DNA of 64,000 bases from Verticiella sediminum (GCF_007558815.1 NZ_VLTJ01000010.1:1-64000), one strand, 5' to 3'. Positions 33,473 through 42,410 are shown, numbered from the stretch's first letter. Program-made: numbers and translations. Notes: generated by a model not told the origin, from the letters alone.

Positions 33473-35611
33473 TCAACGGGTCACGATGACCGCATCGAGC
33501 GGATACGCGCCCTCGCCCTCGCGGCCCACCCAGACCGGGTTCAGGTCCATTTCGTGGATCGCGGCGCCGCGCGCGACGACGAAGTCCGACACCTGCACCA
33601 GCAGGCGCACCAGCGCCGCCTCGTCGCGCGGCGGCTGGCCTCGGGCGCCGGCGAGCAGCGGATGGCATTGCAGCTCGCGCAGCATGGCCTTGGCCTCGCC
33701 GGCCGAGAGCGGCAGCATGCGCCGAGCGACGTCGTGGAAAATCTCCACGTAGATACCGCCCAGGCCCACGGTCATCATCGGCCCGAGCACCGGATCGCGC
33801 GAGATGCCGACCAGCAGTTCCAGCCCGCCCTGCGGCGCCATGGGTTCGATCAGCACGCCGTCGATGCGCGCATCGGGCCGGGCCTTGCGCACGGCGGCCT
33901 GGATCGCATCCCAGGCGGCGCCCACGGCGGCGTCATCCGAGAGGTCCAGGCGCACGCCGCCCACGTCGGACTTGTGCTGGATGTCCGGGCTCAGCACCTT
34001 GGCGACCACCGGCCCGCGCGCCTCGCGCGCCACGGACAGCGCTTCGTCGCGGCTGCGCGCCGCTTGCGCCATGGGTACGTGGATGCCCGCATCGCGCAGT
34101 GCGGTCTTGCCTTCCAGTTCGGTCAGCGTGCGAATGGGCGCATCGGCGTCGGCGGTGGGAGCCTCGAGCAGGGCCGGTCTGAAACCGGGCTCGCGCGCGG
34201 CGAGCCAGCGGCCGTAGTCCACCCAGCGGCGCAGCGCCTTCACCCCCTTGCTGACGCTGCGCATCGGCGCGATGCCGGCGTCGCGCAGGATGCGGTAGCC
34301 CTCGCCGGTGCGCTCGCTCATCCAGATCGGCACCACGGGTACCTCGCTCTGCGCCTGGGCCGCGGCCACGCGGCGCGAGATCACCGCGGTCACCTCGCCG
34401 TAGTCCAGCGCCATGGGCAGCACGACCATCGCCACGCCGGGGTCGCGGCAGACCGCGAGCAGGGTCTTCTCGATCAGGCTGTCGTCGGCCAGCACCGCGG
34501 TGGTGGTGTCGATCGGGTTGACGATCGAGGCATAGCTCGGCAGCAGCTCGCGCAGCACGCCGGTAGTCCCGTCGGCGAAGGGTGCCAGGGTGAGTTTGGC
34601 CAGGCCGATGGCATCGGCGGTCATGGCGGTGGTGCCGCCCGAGGAGCAGTACACCGCGAAGCCGGGTTCGGGCTCGCCGGCGGGGTTGGGCTGCGGCTTG
34701 GCGCGCGCGAGCAGCCAGGCGGTATCGGCGAGTTCGTCGATGTCGTCGACCTCGATGATGCCGAGCTGGCGGAACACTGCGCTGTTGACCTCGGCCGAGC
34801 CGGTGATGGACGCGGTGTGCGATTGCGCGGCCTTGCTGCCGTACTCGGAGCGGCCCACCTTGAAGGCGACGATGGGCTTGCCGCGCGCGGCGGCATGCTG
34901 CACGGCGCGCACGAAGCGCGGGCCGTCGTTGATGCCTTCCACCAGCATGGCGATCACCTCGATGCCCGGAGTGTCGGCCATGGCCTCGACGAAGTCCGCG
35001 ACCTGCAGGTCGAGCTCGTTGCCGGTCGAGGCCCACAGGCCGATGCCTACGCCGCGGTCCATGGCCTGCATGATGTTGCGGCCCAGGCCGCCGCCCTGCG
35101 TGACCAGGCCGATGGGGCCGGCGCGCAGGTCGTGGCGGAACGAGGGCGAGAAGGTGAAGCCGATGCGCTCGTTGACATTGCACAGGCCGGGGCAGTTGGG
35201 CCCGTAGATGCGCATGCCGGTCTCGGCCACCACGCGGCGCAGGCGCTCGGCGTATTCGATGCCCTCGCCGCCGCCCTCGCCGAAGCCCGAGGTGAAGACC
35301 ACCGCATAGCGCACGCCCAGCCGGCCGCAGTCTTCCAGGGCCGGCACGGCGGCCTCGGCGGGCACGGCGACGATCACCATCTCGGGCACTTCCGGCAGCT
35401 CCTTGACCGAGGGATAGCAGGGCCGCTCGCCGATGCGCTCGCGGCGGGCGTTGACGAGATGGACCTGGCCGTGGAAGTCGGAATGCTCGACCAGGTTCGC
35501 CAGGGTGCGCCCGCCGATGCTCGACGGGTTGTCCGAGGCGCCGATGAGGGCGACGCTGCGCGGGTTGAATAGACGGGTGAGATCGCTTGCGGTGCGACTT
35601 TCCATGGTCAT
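33473..35611 (-). CDS. ADP-forming acyl-CoA synthetase (acetate-CoA ligase family)
   Basis: This 712-residue fused alpha/beta enzyme makes or breaks acyl-CoA with ATP/ADP. The N-terminal CoA-binding domain has RSVALIGASDNPSSIGGRTLANL. The Ligase_CoA part contains GPNCPGLCNVNERIGF and KAAQSHTASITGSAEV, whose His matches the phosphohistidine position of this family. The C-terminal third is the ATP-grasp subunit (LTELEGKTALRDAGIHVP, GPVVAKVLSPDIQHKSDVGGV). GGGAG precedes the start at 35611. It starts 12 bases after the acyl-CoA dehydrogenase gene. The acyl substrate is unknown. Confidence 0.9.
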   Translation of the reverse strand: MTMESRTASDLTRLFNPRSVALIGASDNPSSIGGRTLANLVEHSDFHGQVHLVNARRERIGERPCYPSVKELPEVPEMVIVAVPAEAAVPALEDCGRLGVRYAVVFTSGFGEGGGEGIEYAERLRRVVAETGMRIYGPNCPGLCNVNERIGFTFSPSFRHDLRAGPIGLVTQGGGLGRNIMQAMDRGVGIGLWASTGNELDLQVADFVEAMADTPGIEVIAMLVEGINDGPRFVRAVQHAAARGKPIVAFKVGRSEYGSKAAQSHTASITGSAEVNSAVFRQLGIIEVDDIDELADTAWLLARAKPQPNPAGEPEPGFAVYCSSGGTTAMTADAIGLAKLTLAPFADGTTGVLRELLPSYASIVNPIDTTTAVLADDSLIEKTLLAVCRDPGVAMVVLPMALDYGEVTAVISRRVAAAQAQSEVPVVPIWMSERTGEGYRILRDAGIAPMRSVSKGVKALRRWVDYGRWLAAREPGFRPALLEAPTADADAPIRTLTELEGKTALRDAGIHVPMAQAARSRDEALSVAREARGPVVAKVLSPDIQHKSDVGGVRLDLSDDAAVGAAWDAIQAAVRKARPDARIDGVLIEPMAPQGGLELLVGISRDPVLGPMMTVGLGGIYVEIFHDVARRMLPLSAGEAKAMLRELQCHPLLAGARGQPPRDEAALVRLLVQVSDFVVARGAAIHEMDLNPVWVGREGEGAYPLDAVIVTR

Positions 35612-35623
35612 CTTGCCGCTCCC

Positions 35624-36772
35624 TCAGGCGATCGCCGACATGCCGAGGATCTCGCGCCCGACGATGAGCGTCTGGATCTCGGTCGTGCCCTCGGGGATCA
35701 TGCCGCCGCGCGTGTCGCGGAAGATGCGCTCGATCGGGTAGTCGGTGGAGTAGCCCAGCCCGCCATGCACCTGCAGGGCCATGTTGGCCACCTCGTGGGC
35801 CGTCTCGGTGGCGTAGAGCTTGGCGATCGAGCATTCGCGGCGGGCCGCCTCGCCGCGCTGCAGCGCCTGGGCGGCGCGCAGGCCCAGGGCGCGCGCGGCC
35901 TCCACGCGCACGGCCATGTCCACGATGTGTTTCTGGACCAGTTGGAAGCTGCCGATCAGGCGCCCGAACTGCTTGCGCGTCTTGACGTAGTCGATCGACA
36001 GGTCGAGCGCGTGCTGGGCTGCGCCCACCGCGCCCATGGCGATGTTCAGGCGGGCGCCGTCCAGGCCCGACAGCACCTTGCTGAAGGCCTGGCCTTCCTC
36101 GCCGAGCAGGTTCTCGCGCGGGATCTTCACGTCGGCGAAGGAGAGTTCGGCCGTGCCGGTGCAGCGCAGCACCATGGTGTCCAGGCGGCGCACCTCATAC
36201 GGCGCGACATCGCGCTCGATGATGAAGAGCGAGAGCTTGCCGTCGCATTCGGGGCTGAAGGTGCGCGCGACCACGATGGCGAAGTCGGCCCAGGCGCCGT
36301 TGGTGATCCAGAGCTTGCGCCCGTTGAGCACGTAGTGATCGCCGCGCAGCTCGGCGCGGGTCTGGATGCCCGCCACGTTCGAGCCGGTGTCGGGTTCGGT
36401 GATGCCCATGCAGGGCTTGCGCCGGCCTTCGAGCAGGGGCTGCAGAAAGCGCGCCTTCTGGTCGGGCGTGCCGAGCGCGTGCAGGCGGTTGATGGCGCCG
36501 TTGGTGATGTTGAGCAGCGTGCGCAGGGACATCCACGCATAGCCCGCCTCTTCCATGAGCATGGCCCAGGTGAGGTAGTCCAGGTCCATGCCGCCGTCGG
36601 CCTCGGGCAGCATGCCGCCGACGTAGCCGAAGTCGCGCAGGCCGGCCAGCACCTCGAACGGGAAGCTGCGTTCGGCCTCGTGGCGCACGATGTGCGGCGT
36701 CACGTGTTCGCGTATGTAGCGTCGGATGCTGTCGCGCAGGACGGCCTGCTCGTTGTCCAGCGTGGTTGTCAT
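35624..36772 (-). CDS. acyl-CoA dehydrogenase
   Basis: The ATG at 36772 with AGGAGA before it gives 382 residues (MTTTLDNEQAVLRDSIRRY). The domain order is standard: helical N-terminal domain, beta middle domain (MGITEPDTGSNVAGIQTRAEL, LNGRKLWITNG), and C-terminal helical domain (FGRLIGSFQLVQKHIVDM, then LQVHGGLGYSTDYPIERIFRD near the FAD site). It oxidises an acyl-CoA to the enoyl-CoA, passing electrons to ETF. Glutaryl-CoA dehydrogenase-like enzymes share the GIT(E)PDxGSN pattern. It follows the IclR gene by 22 bases. Confidence 0.92.
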   Translation of the reverse strand: MTTTLDNEQAVLRDSIRRYIREHVTPHIVRHEAERSFPFEVLAGLRDFGYVGGMLPEADGGMDLDYLTWAMLMEEAGYAWMSLRTLLNITNGAINRLHALGTPDQKARFLQPLLEGRRKPCMGITEPDTGSNVAGIQTRAELRGDHYVLNGRKLWITNGAWADFAIVVARTFSPECDGKLSLFIIERDVAPYEVRRLDTMVLRCTGTAELSFADVKIPRENLLGEEGQAFSKVLSGLDGARLNIAMGAVGAAQHALDLSIDYVKTRKQFGRLIGSFQLVQKHIVDMAVRVEAARALGLRAAQALQRGEAARRECSIAKLYATETAHEVANMALQVHGGLGYSTDYPIERIFRDTRGGMIPEGTTEIQTLIVGREILGMSAIA

Positions 36773-36794
36773 GTCGTCTCCTCTCCTTGGGGTC

Positions 36795-37604
36795 TCAGGT
36801 GGCGGGTGCCGCGCGCGCCGTGTTGCGCCGGCGGGTCTTGAGGGGCGCGGGGCGCGCCGTGGCGTCCCGCGGGTCGAATACGCTCGCCTGCACGTCGAGC
36901 AGGGTGCGCAGATAGTGCTCGCGGTTCTCATCGATGCGTTCCTGCGGGCCGGTGAGCGAGATCGCGACGGGTTCGCCGCCCACGTGACCGCCGACGGCCA
37001 GCGCGCCGACGCCCTGGATGCCCTCGCTGCGCGTCTCGGCCCAGCCGCGTTCGCGGACCTCCTGGACGGCGCGTTCGACGAGCGCCGGGTCGGTGATGCT
37101 GGCGGGCGTGAGCTTCTTCAGCGACTTGAGGCGCAACTGGCGGGCGGCCTCCTCGGGATCGACCTGGGCGAGCAGGGCCTTGCCCAGCCCCGAGCCGTGC
37201 AGGGCCATCTTCTCGCCGATCTTCATGACGTAGCGCAGAGCGTATTTGCCTTCCTGGATGCCGATGATGCGCACGAAGCCGTGCTCCAGACGGCCGCACA
37301 GCGCGGTCTCGCCGGTTTTCTCGGACAGCAGGTCGATGGCCTCGCGGCTGACCTGCAGCAGCGGGTCGTTCTCGGCGATGGCCTGGGCGGCCGCGAGCAG
37401 GCGGCCGGTGGGATAGAAGCGCTTGCTGCGCGCCGTGCGGGTGACGTAGCCCGCTTGATACAGCGTGTGCAGCAGATCGGCACAGCTACTGTCGGCCACG
37501 CCGATGAAGCGGGCGATTTCGGAGTTCGACAGCTCGCGCTGCTCGCGGGCGAACACTTCGAAGATGGACATTGCGCGGGCGACTGCGGGGACGGTTGCGG
37601 CCAA
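36795..37604 (-). CDS. IclR-family transcriptional regulator
   Basis: I place the start at a TTG at 37604 (read as MAATVPAVARAMSIFEVF) with GGAG 9 bases before it, giving 269 residues, normal for IclR. An upstream ATG at 37763 would run through the divergent promoter and operator. The N-terminal winged helix-turn-helix shows LSNSEIARFIGVADSSCADLLHTLYQAGYV. The C-terminal ligand domain has GSGLGKALLAQVDPEEAARQL and RGWAETRSEGIQGVGALAVG. It is co-directional with the acyl-CoA dehydrogenase cluster and divergent from the Bug/thiolase operon, so it may control both. Confidence 0.88.
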   Translation of the reverse strand: MAATVPAVARAMSIFEVFAREQRELSNSEIARFIGVADSSCADLLHTLYQAGYVTRTARSKRFYPTGRLLAAAQAIAENDPLLQVSREAIDLLSEKTGETALCGRLEHGFVRIIGIQEGKYALRYVMKIGEKMALHGSGLGKALLAQVDPEEAARQLRLKSLKKLTPASITDPALVERAVQEVRERGWAETRSEGIQGVGALAVGGHVGGEPVAISLTGPQERIDENREHYLRTLLDVQASVFDPRDATARPAPLKTRRRNTARAAPAT

Positions 37605-37714
37605 GGTGTTCTCCGGTATTTCGTGAAAGTTGAACCCCGGAGATTGTGCCAAAAGCCAGGAAAACATTGGTTTGGGCGAGAAATCGCGCTTGCAATGACC
37701 GCGATTTATTACGC

Positions 37715-37774
37715 TATACTGAACTCTATCACGGAATACCGTGATTAGAGAACGACAAACCACGGAATCCCGGG
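37715..37774. promoter_or_regulatory. IclR-type operator and promoter
   Basis: ATCACGG-AATA-CCGTGAT is a perfect interrupted palindrome at 37728-37745, extended to 37724-37750 by CTCT and TAGAG flanks. A related imperfect site CACGGAATCCCGGG follows at 37761-37774. A candidate -10 box TATACT lies at 37715-37720, so the palindrome would cover the transcription start of the Bug operon. The same core recurs at 42292-42306. Repression by the adjacent IclR protein is inferred. Confidence 0.7.
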
Positions 37775-37801
37775 CGGGTTCCGCACACAGGAGGAGACGC
37801 G

Positions 37802-38773
37802 ATGAAGCAGACGATTCGAGCGGGCATGCTGGCGCTCGGGCTGGCCCTGGCCGCCACAGCGGGCGCCGCCGAATTCCCCGAGAGGGCGATCACGTGGGTG
37901 GTGCCCTACACCCCCGGTGGCGTCACCGATCACACCTCGCGCATGATCGGCAAGCTCATGTCCGACGACCTCGGCCAGCCGGTGGTGGTGGACAACAAGC
38001 CGGGCGCGGGCGGCATGCTCGGCACCGAGCAGTTCACGCGGGCGCCGGCCGATGGCTACACCATCCTGTACGGCACGCAGGGCACGCTCGCCACCAGCCC
38101 CTGGCTGTACAAGACCGTCAAGTACGACCCCCTCAAGGACTTCGTGCCGGTGCACGGCATGCTGGCCTCGCCCACGATCCTGGTGACGAGCGCGAATGGC
38201 CGCTTCAAGGATCTGCAGGAGCTGATCGCGTACGCGAAGGCCAACCCCGGCAAGGTCAACATGGGCTCGGCCGGCATGGGCACGGGCAGCCACCTGGCGG
38301 GCGAACTGTTCCAGACCGCCGCGGGCGTCGAGTTCACCCATGTGCCGTACAAGGGCAGCGGCCCCGCGCTCAACGACCTGCGCGGCGGCGCCATCGACAT
38401 CCTGTTCGACTACATGGTGAGTTCCACGCCGCACCTGCAAGCGGGCGCGATACGCGCGCTGGCGGTGACGGGCGGCAAGCGGCTCGCCGCCCTGCCGGAC
38501 ACGCCCACCATCGCCGAGGCAGGCTATCCCGATGCGCAGACCACGAGCTGGGCCGGCATCTTCGTGCCGGCCGGTACGCCCGCGCCGGTGGTCGAGCGCC
38601 TGTCGGCCTCGATGGACAAGGCGCTGGCGTCCGACACTGTCCAGGCCTACGCACGCGATTTCGGCAGCGAACCGCTGGCCGGGCTGTCGCAGGACAGATT
38701 CGCTGCGTTCCTGCGCGACGAGCTTGCACGCTGGAAGACGGTGGTCGAGAAGGCCAACGTACAGCTCGACTGA
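37802..38773 (+). CDS. Bug-family (TctC-like) periplasmic solute receptor
   Basis: This 323-residue protein has a signal peptide (MKQTIRAGMLALGLALAATAGAA). The mature part begins EFPERAITWVVPYTPGGVTD, the conserved Bug opening in which the PGG loop binds a carboxylate. It continues VVVDNKPGAGGMLGTEQFTRAPADGYT and THVPYKGSGPALNDLRGG. Bug proteins capture carboxylates or similar small molecules for tripartite transporters. No TctA/TctB membrane genes are nearby, so it must share a transporter or act as a sensor. It is first in an operon with DUF35, thiolase-like and hydratase genes. Confidence 0.93.
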   Translation: MKQTIRAGMLALGLALAATAGAAEFPERAITWVVPYTPGGVTDHTSRMIGKLMSDDLGQPVVVDNKPGAGGMLGTEQFTRAPADGYTILYGTQGTLATSPWLYKTVKYDPLKDFVPVHGMLASPTILVTSANGRFKDLQELIAYAKANPGKVNMGSAGMGTGSHLAGELFQTAAGVEFTHVPYKGSGPALNDLRGGAIDILFDYMVSSTPHLQAGAIRALAVTGGKRLAALPDTPTIAEAGYPDAQTTSWAGIFVPAGTPAPVVERLSASMDKALASDTVQAYARDFGSEPLAGLSQDRFAAFLRDELARWKTVVEKANVQLD

Positions 38774-38820
38774 ACCCCGTGCCGCGGCCGCCGGGCCGCG
38801 GTCCCAATCTAGGAAGATCC

Positions 38821-39231
38821 ATGACTCAACCTGCAGACCCGGTCCAGCCGGCCATGTACGTCGATGCCGGCGACGGCACGCTCGATCTGCTGTTCCTCGA
38901 GTGCGGCCATTGCGGCAGCCTGTCCTTTCCCGCCAGCGCCTACGGCTGCCGGCAGTGCGGCGCGCCGGCCGAGGCCGGCCGCACGGCGCGTCGGCCGGGC
39001 CGGGCGCGCCTGCGCCAGTTCGCGACGGTGCACCAGAACCTGTCGCCCGCGCTGCCTGCGCCGTACGTGGTGGGGGAATTGGAACTGGCGCCCGGTCTGG
39101 TGGAAGAGGGCGTGCTCGGCGTGGCCGATGAGGCCGGCCTGCAGCCCGGCATGGCCATGCGTGCCGTGCCCGTGACGACCGCGGATGGTCGATACGCCTG
39201 CCGCTTCGTTCCCGCCGGGGAGGCTGCGTGA
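38821..39231 (+). CDS. DUF35 zinc-ribbon/OB-fold protein
   Basis: This 136-residue protein has a rubredoxin-like zinc ribbon with paired cysteines CGHC (Cys28, Cys31) and CRQC (Cys43, Cys46), followed by a beta-rich OB-fold (FATVHQNLSPALPAPYVVGELEL, GMAMRAVPV). DUF35 proteins bind acyl-CoA and form complexes with SCP2-type thiolases or with Ltp2-type retro-aldolases. Its stop overlaps the start of the thiolase-like gene (TGATG), so the two are co-translated and most likely form one complex. Confidence 0.88.
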   Translation: MTQPADPVQPAMYVDAGDGTLDLLFLECGHCGSLSFPASAYGCRQCGAPAEAGRTARRPGRARLRQFATVHQNLSPALPAPYVVGELELAPGLVEEGVLGVADEAGLQPGMAMRAVPVTTADGRYACRFVPAGEAA

Positions 39232-40421
39232 TGGCCAGGGCTCTGATCGAACGCGCAATCGGCGCCGGCCGCGCCCTGCAGCAGAACCCGGTCTATGTGA
39301 TCGGCATCGGCATGCACCGCTACCAGTTCGCCAGCGAAACGCCCTACGTGCCCATGGGACTGACGGCGGTGCGCGAGGCGCTGGCGGACGCGCGCGTGGC
39401 GTGGCCCCAGGTGCAGGCCGCCTATGTGGGTACATCGGCCATCGGCATGGCCACGGGCCGCGTCATGCTGCGGCACCTGGGGTCGACCGGGCTTGCGGTA
39501 ACGCAGGTGGAAAGCGCTTCCGCCTCGGGCTGCGCCGCCTTCCGCCAGGCCTGCCTCGATGTGGCCGCCGGCGAGAGCGACATCGCGCTGGCCCTGGGCG
39601 TGGACAAGCCGGGCGATTCGCGCCGTGCCGCGGACAAGGACGGGCTGGGCCGCCTGTCGCCCACGGCCAACATCCCCGCGGTCAAGTTCGCCTTGATGGC
39701 GCGCGGGTATCTCGCGCGCTATGGCCTGCCGGTCGAGGCGATGGCGCGCGTCGCGGTGAAGAACCACGGCAATGCCGCGCTCAACCCCTATGCCCAGTTC
39801 CGCAAGCCGCGCACGCTGGAGCAGGTGCTGGGCTCGCCCAAGGTGGTGGGCGATCTCACGGTGCAGCAGTGCTGCCCGCGCGGCGAGGGCGCGGCGGCGG
39901 TGATCGTGGCCTCGGGCGCGGCCCTGGACCGGCTGGGCTACCCCAAGGCGCGGGCGGTGCGCGTGCTGGCTTCGGTGGCGACCAGCGAGACCCTGGGCAC
40001 CGAAACCGAGCCGCCGGCCGAGGAGCTGGTGCGCACTTCCACCGAACTCGCCTACGCGCAAGCCGGCATCGGCGCGGCCGACCTGGATCTGATCGAGCTG
40101 CACGAAGCCTTCTCCATCGAGGAACTGATCTACACCGAGGCCATGGGCCTGTGCGCACCCGGCGAGGGGGCGGCCTGCCTGGCCGACGGCGCTACGCAGA
40201 TCGGCGGGCGCTGTGCCGTGAACGCCTCGGGCGGCTTGCTCGGCATGGGGCATCCCATCGGCCCTACGGGCGTCGGCCAGGTGGCCGAGATCACCCGCCA
40301 GATCCGCGGCGAGGCCGCAGGCCGGCAGCACCCGAACGCGCGCGTGGGTCTGGCCCACATGATCGGGCTGGGCTCGGTGGCGTTCGCGCACGTGCTGGCC
40401 GGATGGCGCGACGCAACCTGA
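39231..40421 (+). CDS. thiolase-like protein with Ser at the nucleophile position
   Basis: The ATG at 39231 with GGGGAGG 7 bases upstream gives 396 residues; a GTG one codon earlier is an alternative. The SCP2-thiolase fold is clear, with DLIELHEAFSIEELIYTEAM and GGLLGMGHPIGPTGVGQVAE retained. The usual VENACASG motif reads VESASASGC here: Ser97 stands where the catalytic Cys should be, and Cys101 comes four residues later. With a DUF35 partner next to it, this resembles Ltp2-type retro-aldolases, which lack that Cys. It may cleave a beta-hydroxyacyl-CoA side chain rather than do thiolysis. This is inference. Confidence 0.85.
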   Translation: MARALIERAIGAGRALQQNPVYVIGIGMHRYQFASETPYVPMGLTAVREALADARVAWPQVQAAYVGTSAIGMATGRVMLRHLGSTGLAVTQVESASASGCAAFRQACLDVAAGESDIALALGVDKPGDSRRAADKDGLGRLSPTANIPAVKFALMARGYLARYGLPVEAMARVAVKNHGNAALNPYAQFRKPRTLEQVLGSPKVVGDLTVQQCCPRGEGAAAVIVASGAALDRLGYPKARAVRVLASVATSETLGTETEPPAEELVRTSTELAYAQAGIGAADLDLIELHEAFSIEELIYTEAMGLCAPGEGAACLADGATQIGGRCAVNASGGLLGMGHPIGPTGVGQVAEITRQIRGEAAGRQHPNARVGLAHMIGLGSVAFAHVLAGWRDAT

Positions 40422-40433
40422 GCAGGAGACACC

Positions 40434-41228
40434 ATGAAGAAGCTGGACACCGTGACCTATGCCGTGGAAGGCCAGGTTGCCATCATCACCTTGAACCGCC
40501 CGGAGCGCATGAATACGCTCGGCGGCAGCATGAAGCCCGATCTCGCCTGCGCGTTCTTCGAGTGGGCGCGCGCCGACCCGCAGGTGCGCTGCGTGGTGCT
40601 CACGGGGGCGGGCGAACGCGCGTTCTGCGCGGGGGCCGACATCAAGGAGCGGGCGGCCAGCACGCCGCCGCCCGCGGACTACTTCGTCAACCAGCAGCGC
40701 ACGCACGAACTCTTCAGCGGCATTGCGAGCTTCGAGAAGCCCGTGATCGCTGCGCTGAACGGCGTGGCCCTGGGCGGGGGCCTGGAACTCGCCCTGTGCG
40801 CCGACATGCGCTACGCCGCCGACCACGCCCGCCTGGGGCTGCCCGAAGTCAAGCTGGGCGTGATCCCGGCCGCCGGCGGCACCCAGCGCTTGACGCGTGT
40901 GGTCGGCGCGGCCAAGGCCAAGGAGCTGGTCTTCACCTCGGCGCTGATCCCGGCCGCCGAAGGCCTGGCGCTGGGACTGGTCAACCGCGTCGTGCCCGCG
41001 GCCAGCCTCATGGAGGAGACCATGGCGCTGGCGCGCAGCATCGCGGCGCAGCCGCCGCTGGCGGTGCGCTTCGCCAAGCAGGCCATCGACCTGGGTCAAC
41101 AGGTCGACATCCATTCGGCCCTGCAGTACGAGCGCTTTTCCGCCGCCATGATCGTCGACAGCGAGGACCGCAAGGAAGGCATGCGCGCGTTCGTGGAGAA
41201 GCGCGCGCCGCGTTTCCAGGGGCGCTGA
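40434..41228 (+). CDS. enoyl-CoA hydratase
   Basis: This 264-residue crotonase has both catalytic glutamates: Glu118 in GGGLELALCAD and Glu138 in GLPEVKLGVIPAAGGTQ. The oxyanion-hole segment is TGAGERAFCAGADIKERA. It should add water to a 2-enoyl-CoA. Its place 12 bases after the DUF35/thiolase-like pair suggests it makes the 3-hydroxyacyl-CoA which that pair then cleaves. The C-terminal end (FVEKRAPRFQGR) is typical and complete. Cytoplasmic. Confidence 0.92.
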   Translation: MKKLDTVTYAVEGQVAIITLNRPERMNTLGGSMKPDLACAFFEWARADPQVRCVVLTGAGERAFCAGADIKERAASTPPPADYFVNQQRTHELFSGIASFEKPVIAALNGVALGGGLELALCADMRYAADHARLGLPEVKLGVIPAAGGTQRLTRVVGAAKAKELVFTSALIPAAEGLALGLVNRVVPAASLMEETMALARSIAAQPPLAVRFAKQAIDLGQQVDIHSALQYERFSAAMIVDSEDRKEGMRAFVEKRAPRFQGR

Positions 41229-41286
41229 AGACGAAAGCCCCCCCTACGCGCTCACGCGCGCCCCCCGGGGGGGCGGCACTGGCGGA

Positions 41287-41329
41287 CCGGCAAAGCCGGC
41301 TCCGCTGTGCCCTGGATGTCCGGACGCCG
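41287..41329. repeat. intergenic repeat, copy 1
   Basis: A 43-base GC-rich element lies in the gap between the hydratase and SDR genes. It begins CCGGCAAAGCCGGC (a hairpin) and runs to TGTCCGGACGCC. About three quarters of its positions match a second copy at 51638-51680, in another intergenic gap. It may be a small dispersed intergenic repeat or a shared terminator type. Confidence 0.5.
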
Positions 41330-41406
41330 CGATGCCGGACAACCAGACACCGACGACACCGCCCCGGACGGCTGTCCGGTGCGATGAACAACACGAGGAG
41401 CGAAGC

Positions 41407-42225
41407 ATGGAACTGAATCTGCAAGACAAGACAGCAATGGTGACGGGCGGTGGCCAGGGCGTGGGACGCCGGCTGTGCCTGGATTTCGCAGCCGAGGGCG
41501 TGACCGTGCTGGTCAACGACCTCTTCGCCGAGCGCGCGCAGAAAGTCGCTGAAGAAATCCAGGCCCTGGGCGGCAAGGCCGTGCCCATGGTCTGCGACAT
41601 CACCGACTACGACGCGCTCGAAGCCGCGTTTGCCGGCGCGCTGAAGGCAGCCGGGCGCGAGCACGTGGACATCCTCGTCAACAACGCCGGCGTCACGCCC
41701 GAGCGCCGTGCCAAGGGCGGCATCCCGCCGCAGTTCCTCGACATGCCGATGGACGACTGGCGCAAAGTGGTGGATCTGAACGTCTACGCGGTGATGTACT
41801 GCTGCCGGCTCGTGCTGCCGGGCATGCGTGTCGCGGGCGGCGGCAAGATCGTCAGCATCATGTCCGAAGCCGGCCGGGCCGGCGAAGCCGGGCTGGCGGT
41901 GTATTCCGGCGCCAAGGCGGCCATCCTGGGCTTTTCCAAGGCGATCGCCCAGGAGCATGGGCGCGACCGCATCAACGTCAACGTCATTGCCCTGGGCGCC
42001 GTCTCGCACGAAGGCATCGCCAACGGGGCACTGCATCCGGACGCCACGCCGGAGAACAACGAGCGCCTGAAGAAGATGCTGCGCGCCTACCCCATTGCCC
42101 GCGGTCTGGAGCGCCTTTGCCGTCCCGAGGACATCTCGGGCGCGGTGCTCTATCTCGCCTCCGACCGGGCCGCCTACGTCACCGGGCAGAGCCTGGGCGT
42201 GAGCGGCGGGTTCGTGATGATCTGA
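41407..42225 (+). CDS. SDR-family oxidoreductase
   Basis: ACGAGGAGCGAAGC precedes the ATG at 41407, giving 272 residues. The NAD(P) motif is TGGGQGVGRR, the NNAG segment is VNNAGVTPERR, and the catalytic Tyr-x3-Lys is in AVYSGAKAAILGF, so it should be an active alcohol dehydrogenase or ketoreductase. An Asp after the second strand is not obvious (VLVNDLFAER), so NAD versus NADP preference is unclear. It belongs to the IclR-linked operon, 178 bases after the hydratase gene. Confidence 0.9.
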   Translation: MELNLQDKTAMVTGGGQGVGRRLCLDFAAEGVTVLVNDLFAERAQKVAEEIQALGGKAVPMVCDITDYDALEAAFAGALKAAGREHVDILVNNAGVTPERRAKGGIPPQFLDMPMDDWRKVVDLNVYAVMYCCRLVLPGMRVAGGGKIVSIMSEAGRAGEAGLAVYSGAKAAILGFSKAIAQEHGRDRINVNVIALGAVSHEGIANGALHPDATPENNERLKKMLRAYPIARGLERLCRPEDISGAVLYLASDRAAYVTGQSLGVSGGFVMI

Positions 42226-42271
42226 GCGCGCCGTCCTCGGGCGGGGATGGCCTGCAAGCCTCGCCTTATTA

Positions 42272-42306
42272 ACGGAATGCCGATATTTTTGACGGTATTC
42301 CGTGAT
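42272..42306. promoter_or_regulatory. second IclR-type operator region
   Basis: ACGGTATTCCGTGAT (42292-42306) is the reverse complement of the first 15 bases of the palindrome at 37728-37745, identical at all 15 positions. A related site ACGGAATGCCGAT lies at 42272-42284. Both sit in the 185-base gap before the second SDR gene, suggesting that this gene has its own promoter under the same regulator. Confidence 0.65.
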
Positions 42307-42410
42307 CTGGCCACGCCGTTTGCGCGCGGCACGGGCTGTGGGCATCATGAGAGCCTTTGCCGCGGCAGGGCATCGGTCCGGCCGTCCTCCACGTCTTTCG
42401 GGAGCATCCC

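Noticed and set aside
33933-35834. 633-codon minus-strand open frame
   Set aside because: It is a frame-shifted shadow of the ADP-forming ligase gene.
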